64,000 nt of DNA from Christiangramia echinicola DSM 19838 (GTDB lineage: Bacteria > Bacteroidota > Bacteroidia > Flavobacteriales > Flavobacteriaceae). A program made the translations under genes and the position numbers. Shown here piece after piece: positions 7,743-18,060 of this stretch. Every line of letters begins with the position of its first letter. The first letter of the stretch is position 1. The notes under the pieces are model-generated. The model was not told the DNA's origin. It worked only from the letters and a program-made list of their open reading frames with translations, and made no database searches. The DNA lies in NCBI RefSeq assembly GCF_000423065.1, contig NZ_AUHG01000010.1, forward strand, positions 310,001-374,000, in the 5' to 3' direction.

Positions 7743-9632
7743 CTAATTGCTAGAATCAACATTTTCCTTATTTCCATTCCACGTATTATTGGAACGGTCT
7801 ATATCTGCCATTAATTGTGAGTTATCAATTTCTATAGAAGAAATTTTATCTGAAGCTACCGGAATTTCCAGTTGGTAACCAGGGAATCCCCAGGCCCAGT
7901 CTTTCTTAACTGTTCTTTTTACCCCTTCATCTGCAGGTTTTTCCCATCTCATCATCTGTAACGGGATATAGAATTTTTCTTCTGAACCGTCTTTAAGAGT
8001 AACATCCACCTCTACAGGCATTGGCATTAAACCATTTCTCTGTAAAGCAACAGTAGTTTTTTCACCATTCCCTTCAACAGAATTGATTGCATAATCTATT
8101 GTATTGGTGGTTTTAGTCCAGTCTTGTAAATACCAGTCTAATTCTGCACCAGAAACTTTTTCAGCTACTCTAATAAAATCATTAGGAGTTGGATGTTTAA
8201 ATTTCCACTCATCATAGTAACGATTAAGGGTTCTGGATAAATTCTCCTCTCCAATGATATATCCTAATTGTGCAAGAAATACTGCACCTTTAGAATATGC
8301 AGCTGCACCATAAAGGCCATTCATAGCATAACGATCTGCATGAGTCGTTTGTGGTTGTTCCTTTCCAGATTTAGCAAGATATCCATAACCACGGTAAGAA
8401 CCTGTATGTGGATTTTCAGCATTTTTACCTAAAACAACATTTTCAGCTTCAGAAGAGATATAAGAAGTGAAACCTTCGTCCATCCATTCATGAATGCTCT
8501 CATTTGTCGCTAAAAGATGCTGAAACCATGCATGTGCCATTTCATGAGCAGTTACTCCCACCAGGCTACCAAAAGAACGTTCACCGGTAATTAGAGTTAA
8601 CATGGCATATTCCATACCTCCGTCACCACCTTGAACAACTGAATACTGGTCCCATGGATAAGGGCCGATATGCTCATTAAAATAAGCTAATAATTCAGCA
8701 GTTTTTGGCTGTAAATTTTTCCAGTTTTCTTTTATTTCATCGTTGTCTTTGTAGAAGAAATGTAGAACAGTACCATCTTCAGCAGTTAATTTATCATGAA
8801 TATATTCAGGATCTGCAGCCCAGGTAAAATCATGCACCTGTGGTGCTACAAAATGCCAGGTTAACTTATCACCTTTGGTCTTTACTTTTGTTCCTTCTTC
8901 CTCATAACCATGACCTATTTCCTGAGGATTCTGAAGATATCCTGTACTACCTACAGTATAATCTTTATCGATGGTAAGCTTTACATCAAAATCTCCCCAA
9001 ACGCCATGAAATTCACGGGCTATATAAGAATCTGCATGCCATCCCTGGAAGTCATATTCAGCCAATTTAGGATACCACTGGCTCATAGAAAGAGCAACAC
9101 CTTCTGAGCTATTTCTTCCAGATCTTCTAATTTGTTCTGGTACCTGACCTTCAAAATTCATATTGAAAGTAGCTTTTTCACCAGGTAAAATTGGTTTTGC
9201 AAGCTCTACTTCAAGTACGGTTCCTACTTCTTCATAATTTAGATCTTCACCATTCTGAGTTAAAGAATTCACTCTTAAATAACCAATCTGATCTTCAGAA
9301 AGTCCCGTAATTCTACTAACGATCTCTGGATTCTCCTTGTTTCCTTTGTTCATGGTCATTCTCCCATCTGGATCTGGAACACTTTTTAACCTTGCATTCA
9401 TCTCACTATCCGGCTGAAATGCATTAAAAAAAAGATGATAGAACACCCGGTTAAGAGTATCTGGAGAGTTATTGGTATAAACCAATTCCTGGGTCCCGGT
9501 ATATTTAAAATTTTCAACATTCATGTCTACTTCCATAGTGTAGTCTACATGTTGCTGCCAGTAAGAAGTATTATTCTGAGCCTGGATAAGACCAGTTGAA
9601 ATTAGTAATAAGCTAAATAGTATTTTCTTCAT
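7743..9632 (-). CDS. M1-family zinc metallopeptidase, secreted
   Basis: A 629-residue aminopeptidase-type enzyme. A signal peptide (MKKILFSLLLISTGLIQAQ) directs export. The M1 zinc site is intact: HEMAHAWFQH followed 18 residues later by the glutamate in WMDEGFTSY, and the GGMEYAM exopeptidase motif precedes it. It is expected to trim peptides in the periplasm or outside the cell. It is separated from the upstream S8 protease gene by a single base and closes the operon, ahead of a strong terminator. The partner protease suggests joint protein degradation. Confidence 0.92.
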   Translation of the reverse strand: MKKILFSLLLISTGLIQAQNNTSYWQQHVDYTMEVDMNVENFKYTGTQELVYTNNSPDTLNRVFYHLFFNAFQPDSEMNARLKSVPDPDGRMTMNKGNKENPEIVSRITGLSEDQIGYLRVNSLTQNGEDLNYEEVGTVLEVELAKPILPGEKATFNMNFEGQVPEQIRRSGRNSSEGVALSMSQWYPKLAEYDFQGWHADSYIAREFHGVWGDFDVKLTIDKDYTVGSTGYLQNPQEIGHGYEEEGTKVKTKGDKLTWHFVAPQVHDFTWAADPEYIHDKLTAEDGTVLHFFYKDNDEIKENWKNLQPKTAELLAYFNEHIGPYPWDQYSVVQGGDGGMEYAMLTLITGERSFGSLVGVTAHEMAHAWFQHLLATNESIHEWMDEGFTSYISSEAENVVLGKNAENPHTGSYRGYGYLAKSGKEQPQTTHADRYAMNGLYGAAAYSKGAVFLAQLGYIIGEENLSRTLNRYYDEWKFKHPTPNDFIRVAEKVSGAELDWYLQDWTKTTNTIDYAINSVEGNGEKTTVALQRNGLMPMPVEVDVTLKDGSEEKFYIPLQMMRWEKPADEGVKRTVKKDWAWGFPGYQLEIPVASDKISSIEIDNSQLMADIDRSNNTWNGNKENVDSSN

Positions 9633-9633
9633 T

Positions 9634-11319
9634 TTAATTATTTTTTGAGATTTGGTCGGCTAAAATTAGTGCGTTATAAAGGTTGGCCATCTTCCCTGAG
9701 GTAGACAAACTTTCAAATTTTTTAGTGTTGCTTCTATCACCACCTACTATCACTGTAGCGTTGGTAGTTAGTCCGCTATCCATGATCACTTGTTTTACCT
9801 GGGATGCAGATAACTGAGGATAATATCCTCTAATTATTGCAGCGATTCCAGCTACAGCTGGTGAAGCCATAGAAGTTCCCTGTAGATATTCGTACTCGTT
9901 ATTTGGAGTTGTAGACCAGATCTTAGTTCCCGGTGCAAAAACATCTACATTGGATTTTCCGTAGTTTGAAAATTCGGCAACAAGGCCAGATCCATACTCA
10001 TAATTAAGAGCACCTACAGTAAGGAAATTATCTGCAATTTCACTTGTATTAGTTGGATCCTGGTCATTAGGATAAACTCGGTTAGTGTCAAGATCCAATC
10101 CTTCGTTACCGGCTGCATTTACGATTAGTACATCATTATCTGCAGCATATTTGATAGCATCTATAACCCATTCCGGGTTTGTAGAGAAATATTTTCCGAA
10201 GCTGGTATTAATCACTTTAGCCCCGTTATCCACGGCATATCTTATCCCGAGCGCAATATCCTTATCATATTCGTCACCATCTGGTACTGCTCTAACTACA
10301 AGAATACGTGCGTTATTAGCAACCCCTTTAAGACCAATTTCATTAGATCTGTCGGCAGCTATAATACCTGCAACATGAGTTCCGTGTTTTACATTTTCTT
10401 TATCTGCTTCTGGTCCTGAAACTTCGTTATTTCCATAATCTGTATCAGTAATATCATATGGGTCATCCCCTACTATTGCTCGACCATCTAATTCTAGATT
10501 AAAATGAGTAGAAAGTCTGCCTTTATAGTAATCTATAGCATCATCTAATTCTTCTAATGCTTCAGGAATATTCTCGTTTACATTATACTGAATTTGAGAA
10601 AGTATGGACTTATACTGGTTCATTTGCTCATTCCCGGGCTTAAAATCTGCCAGTTGTTCTTTTGTGTAATCTTCAGTACCTAATTCTTTTGAAACAGCGT
10701 TATGAGCGGTTACGATCTGTTCTTTGATTTGAAGATATTGGTCACGTGTTTGGACAGATTCATCATATTCCTTTTCATATTCTGCCTTTGCAGATTTATA
10801 TAGGGCAAATTCCTCACGATCTGCAGTACTTATACTACTTTCAGATTTCCCTTCATATTTAGGCTTAAGATCCTTATAAATACGGACGTATTCCATATTC
10901 TCTGCAACTGCATCCCCAAGGAAATTCCATCCATGAATATCATCTATGTATCCATTACTATCATCATCTTTTCCATTGCCAGGAATTTCATCTGTATTTA
11001 TCCACAGTACATTTTTAAGATCTTCATGTTCTACATCAACACCGCTATCCACAACTCCAACGATCACGGGAGAAGGGCGATTTTTTTTAATAATTTCAGC
11101 ATATGCCCTGTCAACACTCATTCCAGGAATGGTATCCTGCGTAAGATCTTTATTGGTCCAATTCTTAAGTTCAGCATCGCTAAGATCTCTAACCTTTAAA
11201 GGAATTTCATCTATATTCTTAACTGGTGTTGAAACAACTTTTGGTGCGGTACTGCTACAACCGGTAATAATACCAGCAGCAAGTAGGCCTAGAAATGGTT
11301 TTAAAAAAGGTATTCTCAT
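9634..11319 (-). CDS. S8 subtilisin-like serine protease, lipoprotein
   Basis: A 561-residue subtilase with a lipoprotein signal (lipobox ITGC, Cys21), so anchored to a membrane after export. The catalytic triad is visible as Asp91 in VVDSGVDVEH, His312 in HGTHVAGI and Ser483 in GTSMASPAVAG. Between Asp and His lies an unusually long charged insertion (about residues 145-275) rich in Lys, Glu and Tyr and probably helical, which standard subtilisins lack. It sits between the MBL hydrolase (8-base gap) and the M1 peptidase (1-base gap), consistent with one transcript. Confidence 0.92.
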   Translation of the reverse strand: MRIPFLKPFLGLLAAGIITGCSSTAPKVVSTPVKNIDEIPLKVRDLSDAELKNWTNKDLTQDTIPGMSVDRAYAEIIKKNRPSPVIVGVVDSGVDVEHEDLKNVLWINTDEIPGNGKDDDSNGYIDDIHGWNFLGDAVAENMEYVRIYKDLKPKYEGKSESSISTADREEFALYKSAKAEYEKEYDESVQTRDQYLQIKEQIVTAHNAVSKELGTEDYTKEQLADFKPGNEQMNQYKSILSQIQYNVNENIPEALEELDDAIDYYKGRLSTHFNLELDGRAIVGDDPYDITDTDYGNNEVSGPEADKENVKHGTHVAGIIAADRSNEIGLKGVANNARILVVRAVPDGDEYDKDIALGIRYAVDNGAKVINTSFGKYFSTNPEWVIDAIKYAADNDVLIVNAAGNEGLDLDTNRVYPNDQDPTNTSEIADNFLTVGALNYEYGSGLVAEFSNYGKSNVDVFAPGTKIWSTTPNNEYEYLQGTSMASPAVAGIAAIIRGYYPQLSASQVKQVIMDSGLTTNATVIVGGDRSNTKKFESLSTSGKMANLYNALILADQISKNN

Positions 11320-11327
11320 GTTTTATT

Positions 11328-12191
11328 TTAATTAAATATTTCGTTGAAAGTATGTGTCTTATCAAGTCTTACACCTTTCTCCGTGTGTTTTAAGGTTATT
11401 ATTTCATTGTGGGCATCATGTTCCATGAACAGATAGTAATTTTCATCTGCTGCCGTTTCCAGAAATTTTTTCTTTTCAGGTAAGGTCAGCAATGGCCTTG
11501 TATCGTATCCCATAACAAATGGTAATGGAATATGTCCTGCAGTAGGCAGCAGATCTGCCATAAATACAAGTTTTTTCCCTTTATAATCTATATGCGGGAT
11601 CATTTGTTTGTCTGTATGTCCATCTACAAATAATACGCCAAAGCCCAGATCTTTATAAGAAGAAAATTCTGTATCTCCTTCTCTTTTAATAAAGTGAAGT
11701 TTTCCACTTTGCTCCATCGGAATAATATTTTCTTTTAAAAATGAAGCTTTTTCACGATCATTTGGATTTGTAGCCCATTCCCAGTGCTCTTTATTACTCC
11801 AGAATCTGGCATTTTTAAAGGCAGGTTCATAGCCTGTTCTATCTTTATTCCACTGAATACTACCACCACAATGATCAAAATGAAGATGTGTCATAAAGAC
11901 ATCTGTAATATCATCTCTATGAAAACCATACTTCTTAAGGGAATTATCGATACTGTGATCACCCCATTGATAATAGTAACTAAAGAATTTCTCACTTTGC
12001 TTGTCCCCCATACCGGTATCTATCAACATAAGACGGTCACCTTCTTCTATTAACAAACATCTGGCGGCAATATCTATCATATTGTTAGCATCTGCAGGAT
12101 TTGTCCTGTTCCACAGGCTTTTAGGTACAACTCCAAACATAGCTCCGCCATCAAGTTTGAAGTTTCCTGCCTCTATGGGATATAGTGTCAT
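11328..12191 (-). CDS. Metallo-beta-lactamase-fold hydrolase
   Basis: A 287-residue cytoplasmic-looking hydrolase of the MBL fold with the binuclear zinc motif THLHFDHCGG and further ligands in FVDGHTD and the C-terminal MEHDAHNE region. The overall pattern resembles the quorum-quenching lactonase / AttM-like branch, but many substrates occur in this group and none can be assigned. It is the first gene of a three-gene operon with two peptidases. Divergent from the antiporter gene across a 164-base spacer. Confidence 0.85.
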   Translation of the reverse strand: MTLYPIEAGNFKLDGGAMFGVVPKSLWNRTNPADANNMIDIAARCLLIEEGDRLMLIDTGMGDKQSEKFFSYYYQWGDHSIDNSLKKYGFHRDDITDVFMTHLHFDHCGGSIQWNKDRTGYEPAFKNARFWSNKEHWEWATNPNDREKASFLKENIIPMEQSGKLHFIKREGDTEFSSYKDLGFGVLFVDGHTDKQMIPHIDYKGKKLVFMADLLPTAGHIPLPFVMGYDTRPLLTLPEKKKFLETAADENYYLFMEHDAHNEIITLKHTEKGVRLDKTHTFNEIFN

Positions 12192-12355
12192 GGTTAAAGT
12201 TTTTACAAATTCTCCGCAAAATAGAAAAAGTTAAAGCCTTTTCGAATTATTTTCATTTCATTTAACAGGATAATATTATAGAAAGCCTTTATACATTAAG
12301 CTTTCATAGTAAAACATTTTTAATATTTTTAGCTTTTATAAGTAAACTAACTAGC

Positions 12356-14224
12356 ATGATAGAATTAGCAGGAATAGTGATTTTGGGTATTATGGCTCAA
12401 TGGCTGGCGTGGAGATTTAAAATTCCGGCAATTTTACCACTTATTCTTGTGGGATTGGCGGTTGGGCCTATATCCACATTCTTTACGGTTGATGGAACAA
12501 AACTGATAGAACCTATATGGAATGGAGAATCTGGTTTATTTCCCGGCGATAGTTTATTCTATTTCGTTTCCCTGGCCATAGGAATTATTCTTTTTGAAGG
12601 TGGTTTAACTCTGCGGAAAGGTGAAATATTAAATGTAGGTCCCGTAATATTGAAACTTATTACCATCGCGGTAATAGTTACCTTTTTTGGAGCAGGAATC
12701 GCAGCACACTTTATATTCGACCTTAGCTGGCAAATTAGTTTCCTTTTCGCGGCCTTGATCATTGTAACCGGACCAACGGTGATTACGCCCATTTTACGGA
12801 ACATTCCATTAAAAAAGGATATTTCAGCAATCTTAAAATGGGAAGGTATTCTTATTGATCCTATTGGTGCACTGGTTGCGGTATTAATGTTCGAATTTAT
12901 CAGCGCAGGAACTGGAACAGAATTTACTGAAACTGCCTTATTGGAATTTGGTAAGATCGTTCTTTTTGGTTTCACTTTCGGTTTCACTTTTGCTCATGCT
13001 CTGGCCTTTGCGATAAAGAAGAACGTAATTCCACATTATTTACTTAATGTGCTTACGCTGGCTACTGTATTAGGCGTATTTGTCTTAGCCGATCTATTTG
13101 CTCATGAAAGCGGACTTTTAGCCGTTGTGGTTATGGGAATGGTTATGGGTAATATAAACCTGCCAAATCTTAAAGAGCTTCTGTATTTTAAGGAATCCCT
13201 TAGTGTATTATTGATCTCGATACTTTTCATTCTTCTTGCGGCTAATATCAATGTGGAAGATCTAATGTTGGTTTATGATATTAAAGCACTAATCCTTTTT
13301 GGAACTGTTGTATTGGTGATAAGACCACTGGGAGTCTTTGTTAGTAGTATAGGATCTTCCTTGAAGGTCAACGAAAAATTATTTATTAGCTGGGTAGGAC
13401 CCAGAGGTATTGTAGCTGCCGGTATCGCATCACTTTTTGGTCTGGAACTGGCAAATCAGGGTGTGGAAGGTGCAGAGTACATTACTCCACTAGTGTTTAT
13501 GATCGTATTGGGTACGGTATTATTGAATGCCACTACGGCCAGGTTATTTGCTCAGCTGGTTGGTGTATTTCTTAAGAACTCTCAGGGCATTTTGATCATT
13601 GGTGCATCAACTATATCAAGATTAATAGCATCTTACTTAAAGAAAAATAAGAGACACGTTGTTCTGGTAGACAGTAACGGTTCTAATATTAAGAAAGCAA
13701 GAGAGCTTGGACTTGACGCGATCCAGGAGAATGTTTATTCAGACGATCTTATCAATAATATTGAATTAAGTGATGTTGGATATTTAATGGCTATGACCGG
13801 TAACACCGAAGTTAACCTAAATGCCATTGAAAAATTCAGAAAACATTTTGGTGAAAATGGATCTTTTAGAGTGGTGTCTTCAGATGAAATGTATGACCCT
13901 GAAAACAATCCAAAAGAAGGTTTGTTCTCCCAGACAGATGATTATATCAAATTAACCAATCTTGCCCGTAAATACCCTTCTATTCACGAAATAGACCTTA
14001 ATTCTAAGGAACATTATGACGGTTTGATTGAAATAAGCAAGACAGATCCAGATATCATTCCATTATTCGTTAAAAATACTGAAGGAGAATTAAGTATCAT
14101 ACCTTCTAATAGTACCGATGTAGAGATAGAAGAAGGTTATATGATGGTCTATTTAGGTAAACAAATAGAACAGGGTGAAAGCGAAGAAAAGGAAAATATT
14201 GAGGAAAATATAAAACAGGACTAA
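12356..14224 (+). CDS. Cation:proton antiporter with C-terminal TrkA-N domain
   Basis: A 622-residue inner-membrane protein. Residues 1-400 form about 12 hydrophobic helices of the CPA1/NhaP type with the acidic transport motif region EGILIDPIGAL and the following RPLGVF and WVGPRGIVAAGIA segments. Residues from about 415 form a nucleotide-binding TrkA-N (RCK) domain starting GILIIGASTISRLIASYL, with the acidic VLVDSN strand end. It likely exchanges Na+ or K+ for protons under control of NAD(H) or another nucleotide. Its stop overlaps the convergent yebC stop by four bases. Confidence 0.9.
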   Translation: MIELAGIVILGIMAQWLAWRFKIPAILPLILVGLAVGPISTFFTVDGTKLIEPIWNGESGLFPGDSLFYFVSLAIGIILFEGGLTLRKGEILNVGPVILKLITIAVIVTFFGAGIAAHFIFDLSWQISFLFAALIIVTGPTVITPILRNIPLKKDISAILKWEGILIDPIGALVAVLMFEFISAGTGTEFTETALLEFGKIVLFGFTFGFTFAHALAFAIKKNVIPHYLLNVLTLATVLGVFVLADLFAHESGLLAVVVMGMVMGNINLPNLKELLYFKESLSVLLISILFILLAANINVEDLMLVYDIKALILFGTVVLVIRPLGVFVSSIGSSLKVNEKLFISWVGPRGIVAAGIASLFGLELANQGVEGAEYITPLVFMIVLGTVLLNATTARLFAQLVGVFLKNSQGILIIGASTISRLIASYLKKNKRHVVLVDSNGSNIKKARELGLDAIQENVYSDDLINNIELSDVGYLMAMTGNTEVNLNAIEKFRKHFGENGSFRVVSSDEMYDPENNPKEGLFSQTDDYIKLTNLARKYPSIHEIDLNSKEHYDGLIEISKTDPDIIPLFVKNTEGELSIIPSNSTDVEIEEGYMMVYLGKQIEQGESEEKENIEENIKQD

Positions 14225-14985
14225 GCCTGCTCTTTTTCCATTTCTTCAATTAACTCATCAGTGATTTCCAGATTGTGATAGACATTCTGTACATCATCGT
14301 CGTCTTCGAATTTTTCTACAAGATTCAGGATCTTAAGTGCATCTTCTACTGGTAATTCAACTGTATTCAAAGGTATGCGCTGAACTTCAGAATTCTTAGG
14401 CTCAATTTTAAGTTGCTCTAATTTTGACGACATGGTCCCAAAATCTGTAAAATCTGTAAATACGGTTAGGTAATCATCTTCCTTTTCGAATTTTGTAGCG
14501 CCTCCTTCAATAAGTTCCAGTTCAAACTCATCGATATCCATCTCTATTTTCTCTTTTTCAAGTATAAAAACACCTTTCTTATCAAAAAGGAATTCCAGTG
14601 AACCATTTGTTCCCAGGCTACCTCCATTTTTTGAGAAAATAGATCTAACAGAGGCTACAGTACGGTTTGTATTATCTGTGGTACATTCAACAAAAATAGC
14701 TATACCATTAGGCCCATAGCCTTCAAAAGTTACTGTTTCATAACTATCGGCATCTGCTCCACTAGCTTTCTTAATGGCACGTTCAATGGTATCCTTAGGC
14801 ATATTTACACCTTTGGCATTTTGAATTGCATTTCTAAGTCCGGGATTGGCTTCAGGATCTGGACCTCCACCTTCTTTTACTGCAACCGTTATCTCTTTGA
14901 TCGCCCTGGTGAATTGCTTAGCTCTTTTCTTATCCTGTGCTCCTTTTCTATGCTTTATATTCGCCCATTTACTATGTCCAGCCAT
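14221..14985 (-). CDS. yebC: YebC/PmpR-family DNA-binding protein
   Basis: A 254-residue member of a family tied to transcription regulation and, in recent work, to relief of ribosome stalling at proline-rich stretches. The N-terminus MAGHSKWANIKHRKGAQDKK is the diagnostic start of the family and fixes the start codon at 14985, with AAGG a few bases upstream; a longer frame upstream is not plausible. Conserved NPGLRNAIQNAKGVNMPKD and VTFEGYGPNGIA segments follow. Convergent with the antiporter. Confidence 0.92.
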   Translation of the reverse strand: MAGHSKWANIKHRKGAQDKKRAKQFTRAIKEITVAVKEGGGPDPEANPGLRNAIQNAKGVNMPKDTIERAIKKASGADADSYETVTFEGYGPNGIAIFVECTTDNTNRTVASVRSIFSKNGGSLGTNGSLEFLFDKKGVFILEKEKIEMDIDEFELELIEGGATKFEKEDDYLTVFTDFTDFGTMSSKLEQLKIEPKNSEVQRIPLNTVELPVEDALKILNLVEKFEDDDDVQNVYHNLEITDELIEEMEKEQA

Positions 14986-15042
14986 AACCTTTTCTTCTAA
15001 TTTTGAATATTCCACAAAATTAAAAAATTGCATAAAAAAAGA

Positions 15043-15072
15043 AAACCCTCTGAATTTGACTTCAGAGGGGTT
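15043..15072 (-). terminator. Intrinsic terminator of lepA
   Basis: On the minus strand, just beyond the lepA stop at 15095, AACCCCTCTGAA and its complement form a stem over a short loop and are followed by TTTTCTTTTTTT. Confidence 0.85.
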
Positions 15073-15094
15073 GAATTTATATTATGAATTTACT

Positions 15095-16891
15095 TTAATC
15101 GTTCAATTTAAGTACTGCCATAAAAGCTTCCTGAGGAATTTCTACGTTACCAACCTGGCGCATACGTTTTTTACCTTTTTTCTGCTTTTCCAGAAGTTTT
15201 CTTTTACGGGAAATATCACCCCCATAACATTTTGCGGTTACATCTTTACGCAGCGCTTTTACAGTCTCTCTGGCAATGATCTTCGCACCAATTGCAGCCT
15301 GGATTGGAATATCGAACTGCTGTCTTGGGATCAATTCTTTTAGCTTTTCACACATCTTCTTACCAATGTCATATGCATTGTCTACGTGTAATAAAGCGGA
15401 AAGTGCATCAACGATATTTGCATTCAGAAGCATATCAACTTTTACAAGTTTAGATTGGCGCATTCCAATAGGAGAATAATCGAAGGAGGCATAACCTCTG
15501 GATACTGTTTTCAATCTATCATAAAAGTCGAAAACAATTTCAGCCAATGGCATATCAAAAGACAATTCTACCCTTTCGGTAGTAAGATATGTTTGGTTCG
15601 TGATCTCTCCTCTTTTCTCGATACAGAGCGACATCACATTCCCCACATAATCGGCCTTTGTAATGATGGTAGCCTTAATAAAAGGTTCTTCAACCCTGTT
15701 CAAGCTTGAAGGTTCCGGTAAATCTGACGGATTGTTAACCAGGATGATATCATCCGGATTCTTGTTAGTATATGCATGGTAAGATACATTAGGAACCGTG
15801 GTAATTACGGTCATATCAAACTCACGTTCCAGTCTTTCCTGGATAATTTCAAGGTGAAGCATTCCAAGGAAGCCACAACGGAAACCAAATCCAAGTGCAG
15901 CAGAACTTTCAGGAGTAAATACCAGGGAAGCATCATTTAACTGAAGTTTTTCCATCGAAGCTCTCAATTCTTCGTAATCCTCGGTATCTACAGGATAAAT
16001 TCCGGCGAAAACCATTGGTTTTACATCCTCGAATCCTGCAACCGCTTCTGTAGTTGGATTTACAGCACTCGTAATAGTATCACCCACTTTTACTTCACGG
16101 GCATCCTTTATACCGGTGATAAGGTATCCTACATCTCCGGTTTTTATCTCTTTTCTTGGGAATTGTTTAAGTCTAAGCGTACCAACTTCGTCTGCATCAT
16201 ACGTCTTTTCTGTAGCGACAAACTTAATTTTCTCTCCTTTTTTAATAGAACCGTTGATCACTCTAAAATATGTTTCAACTCCTCTAAAAGGGTTATAAAC
16301 CGAATCAAAGATCAAAGCTCTTAAAGGCGCATCAACTTTTCCGCTTGGAGCAGGTATACGATTGATTATCGCATCAAGAATTTCTTTAATTCCAAGACCG
16401 GTTTTAGCACTGGCCGGGATAACTTCGGAAGGGTCGCAGCCTAAAAGATCTACAATATCATCTGTAACCTCTTCAGGATTTGCACTTGGCAGATCCACTT
16501 TATTTAGAACCGGAATAATTTCCAGATCGTTCTCAAGAGCAAGGTAAAGATTCGAAATAGTCTGTGCCTGAATACTTTGTGCGGCATCTACAACAAGTAA
16601 AGCACCTTCACAGGCAGCGATAGAACGTGAAACTTCATAAGAAAAGTCAACGTGACCGGGAGTATCAATAAGATTTAGGACGTATTCCTCACCTTCATGT
16701 ACATAATCCATTTGTATGGCGTGGGACTTAATAGTGATCCCACGTTCACGTTCAAGATCCATACTATCCAGAAGTTGTTCCTGCTTTTCTCTTTCTGTCA
16801 CCGCACCGGTAAAATCCAGTAAACGATCTGCAAGTGTACTTTTCCCGTGATCAATATGTGCAATAATGCAAAAATTCCGAATATTCTTCAT
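15095..16891 (-). CDS. lepA: Elongation factor 4 (LepA GTPase)
   Basis: A ribosome-associated translational GTPase. The 598-residue length is normal. GTP-binding motifs are complete: AHIDHGKST (G1), ERGITIK (G2), DTPGHVD (G3) and NKVDLP (G4). The C-terminal LepA-specific domain ends with [21 protein letters not shown] two codons upstream is possible, but the ATG at 16891 directly preceded by GGAG is the better start. Monocistronic, ending at a strong hairpin; transcribed divergently from the murein-recycling cluster. Confidence 0.96.
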   Translation of the reverse strand: MKNIRNFCIIAHIDHGKSTLADRLLDFTGAVTEREKQEQLLDSMDLERERGITIKSHAIQMDYVHEGEEYVLNLIDTPGHVDFSYEVSRSIAACEGALLVVDAAQSIQAQTISNLYLALENDLEIIPVLNKVDLPSANPEEVTDDIVDLLGCDPSEVIPASAKTGLGIKEILDAIINRIPAPSGKVDAPLRALIFDSVYNPFRGVETYFRVINGSIKKGEKIKFVATEKTYDADEVGTLRLKQFPRKEIKTGDVGYLITGIKDAREVKVGDTITSAVNPTTEAVAGFEDVKPMVFAGIYPVDTEDYEELRASMEKLQLNDASLVFTPESSAALGFGFRCGFLGMLHLEIIQERLEREFDMTVITTVPNVSYHAYTNKNPDDIILVNNPSDLPEPSSLNRVEEPFIKATIITKADYVGNVMSLCIEKRGEITNQTYLTTERVELSFDMPLAEIVFDFYDRLKTVSRGYASFDYSPIGMRQSKLVKVDMLLNANIVDALSALLHVDNAYDIGKKMCEKLKELIPRQQFDIPIQAAIGAKIIARETVKALRKDVTAKCYGGDISRKRKLLEKQKKGKKRMRQVGNVEIPQEAFMAVLKLND

Positions 16892-17037
16892 CTCCAAATG
16901 TTGAGTGCTTTTCCCTTTAAATCAGGTAAATTTAAGTGTACAAATATAGTTTATTTGTATGTCTTGAAAGAATAATTCTGTATTGACAATCTTTTCTGTT
17001 AACATTGTATAATAAAAGTCAAAAACAAATAACTTTT

Positions 17038-17055
17038 ATAAAAATTTTATATAAG
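17038..17055 (+). promoter_or_regulatory. AT-rich candidate operator upstream of the kinase-murQ operon
   Basis: ATAAAAATTTTATATAAG lies about 70 bases before the first codons of the ROK kinase gene. A copy identical at 17 of 18 positions lies at 41053-41070 upstream of NagX, and a shorter ATAAAAATTTAAATAG occurs before susC. A promoter-like TACTTTG (one base short of TAnnTTTG) lies about 35 bases further on. Role as operator of the cluster's ROK regulator is inferred. Confidence 0.35.
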
Positions 17056-17150
17056 TACTTGTTTATTTTAAAAAATTACACATACTTTGTTGATGCTCAT
17101 TTGTTATTTCGGTAATAGAAGCCTTGATGAATTTCTGTAAAAAGCTGCAA

Positions 17151-18041
17151 ATGGATAAGAAAATTTTAGGTGTTGATATTGGTGGAACAAAAATTCAACT
17201 GGGAATCGTTGAGGATTCAAAAATCATAAAGGAAATTAAATTCCCCACCCTTTCCGGGGCTTCAAAAGAAGATATAATTCAAAATTTGATAAGGGGTATA
17301 GAATCCCTGGGAAATGAGAGTTTTCAAGGAATTGGAATTGGAGTTCCTGGTCTGGTTGATGAAAATAACGGGATAGTTTACGACCTTTTAAATATTTCGT
17401 CGTGGAAAGAAGTTCATTTAAAAAAACAACTCGAGGAGCATTTCCATATTCCGGTGAGGATCACCAATGATGCAAATGTCTTTGCGATTGGAGAGAAAAT
17501 ATTCGGAAAAGGTAGCAATTATAAGAATTTGATAGGAATTACAATGGGAACGGGTTTTGGTACCGGGATCATTGCTAATCATAGATTATATTCCGGAAGT
17601 TTTTCCAGTGCAGGAGAATTAGGAAGTATTCCTTATTTAGGAAAGACTATTGAAGATTATTGCAGCGGGAAATTCTTTAAAAATCAGTATGGTCTTAAAG
17701 GAGCGAATGTATTTAAAGATGCAGAAAAAGGCGAAAAATATGCTTTGAAGATCCTGGAAGAATTTGGAGAGCATTTGGGAAATGCGATTAATCATATTCT
17801 TTATATACTTTCACCCGAAGCAATCTTATTGGGAGGTTCTGTAAGTAAGTCTTTTAAATTTTTTGAAGCCGGGATGCTTCATGCCATTAAAGACTTTCCC
17901 TTTAAAAGAGTTACAGATCAATTGGTTATTGAGCCTTCAGACATGGAGAATATTTCAATTTTAGGAGCAGCTGCTTTGATTATTTCTGAATCTAAGGAAT
18001 ACAATACGAACAATTCTAATCAAAACACAATTTTACCATAA
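17151..18041 (+). CDS. ROK-family sugar kinase, probable amino-sugar (MurNAc/GlcNAc) kinase
   Basis: A 296-residue cytoplasmic ATP-dependent sugar kinase. The phosphate-1 loop GVDIGGTKIQLG, the catalytic NDANVFAIGE segment and the GTGFGTGII loop are present. The family's usual zinc-binding CxCGxxGCxE cluster is reduced to IEDYCSGKFFKN, and the usual GEhGH is replaced by GELGSIP, so the zinc site is probably lost. Position at the head of an operon ending in murQ suggests phosphorylation of MurNAc and/or GlcNAc at C6 after import; glucose cannot be excluded. Earlier starts exist (TTG 17124, ATG 17127), but the ATG at 17151 best fits the family N-terminus. Confidence 0.85.
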   Translation: MDKKILGVDIGGTKIQLGIVEDSKIIKEIKFPTLSGASKEDIIQNLIRGIESLGNESFQGIGIGVPGLVDENNGIVYDLLNISSWKEVHLKKQLEEHFHIPVRITNDANVFAIGEKIFGKGSNYKNLIGITMGTGFGTGIIANHRLYSGSFSSAGELGSIPYLGKTIEDYCSGKFFKNQYGLKGANVFKDAEKGEKYALKILEEFGEHLGNAINHILYILSPEAILLGGSVSKSFKFFEAGMLHAIKDFPFKRVTDQLVIEPSDMENISILGAAALIISESKEYNTNNSNQNTILP

Positions 18042-18060
18042 ACCTCATTTCTAATACAGC

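Noticed and set aside
10946-11335. Antisense frame of about 129 codons over the S8 protease gene
   Set aside because: Shadow of a well-supported protease reading frame; Ser/Pro-rich composition reflects the reverse complement.
14846-15343. Plus-strand frame spanning yebC, the terminator and lepA
   Set aside because: Crosses the ends of two real minus-strand genes and an intrinsic terminator.
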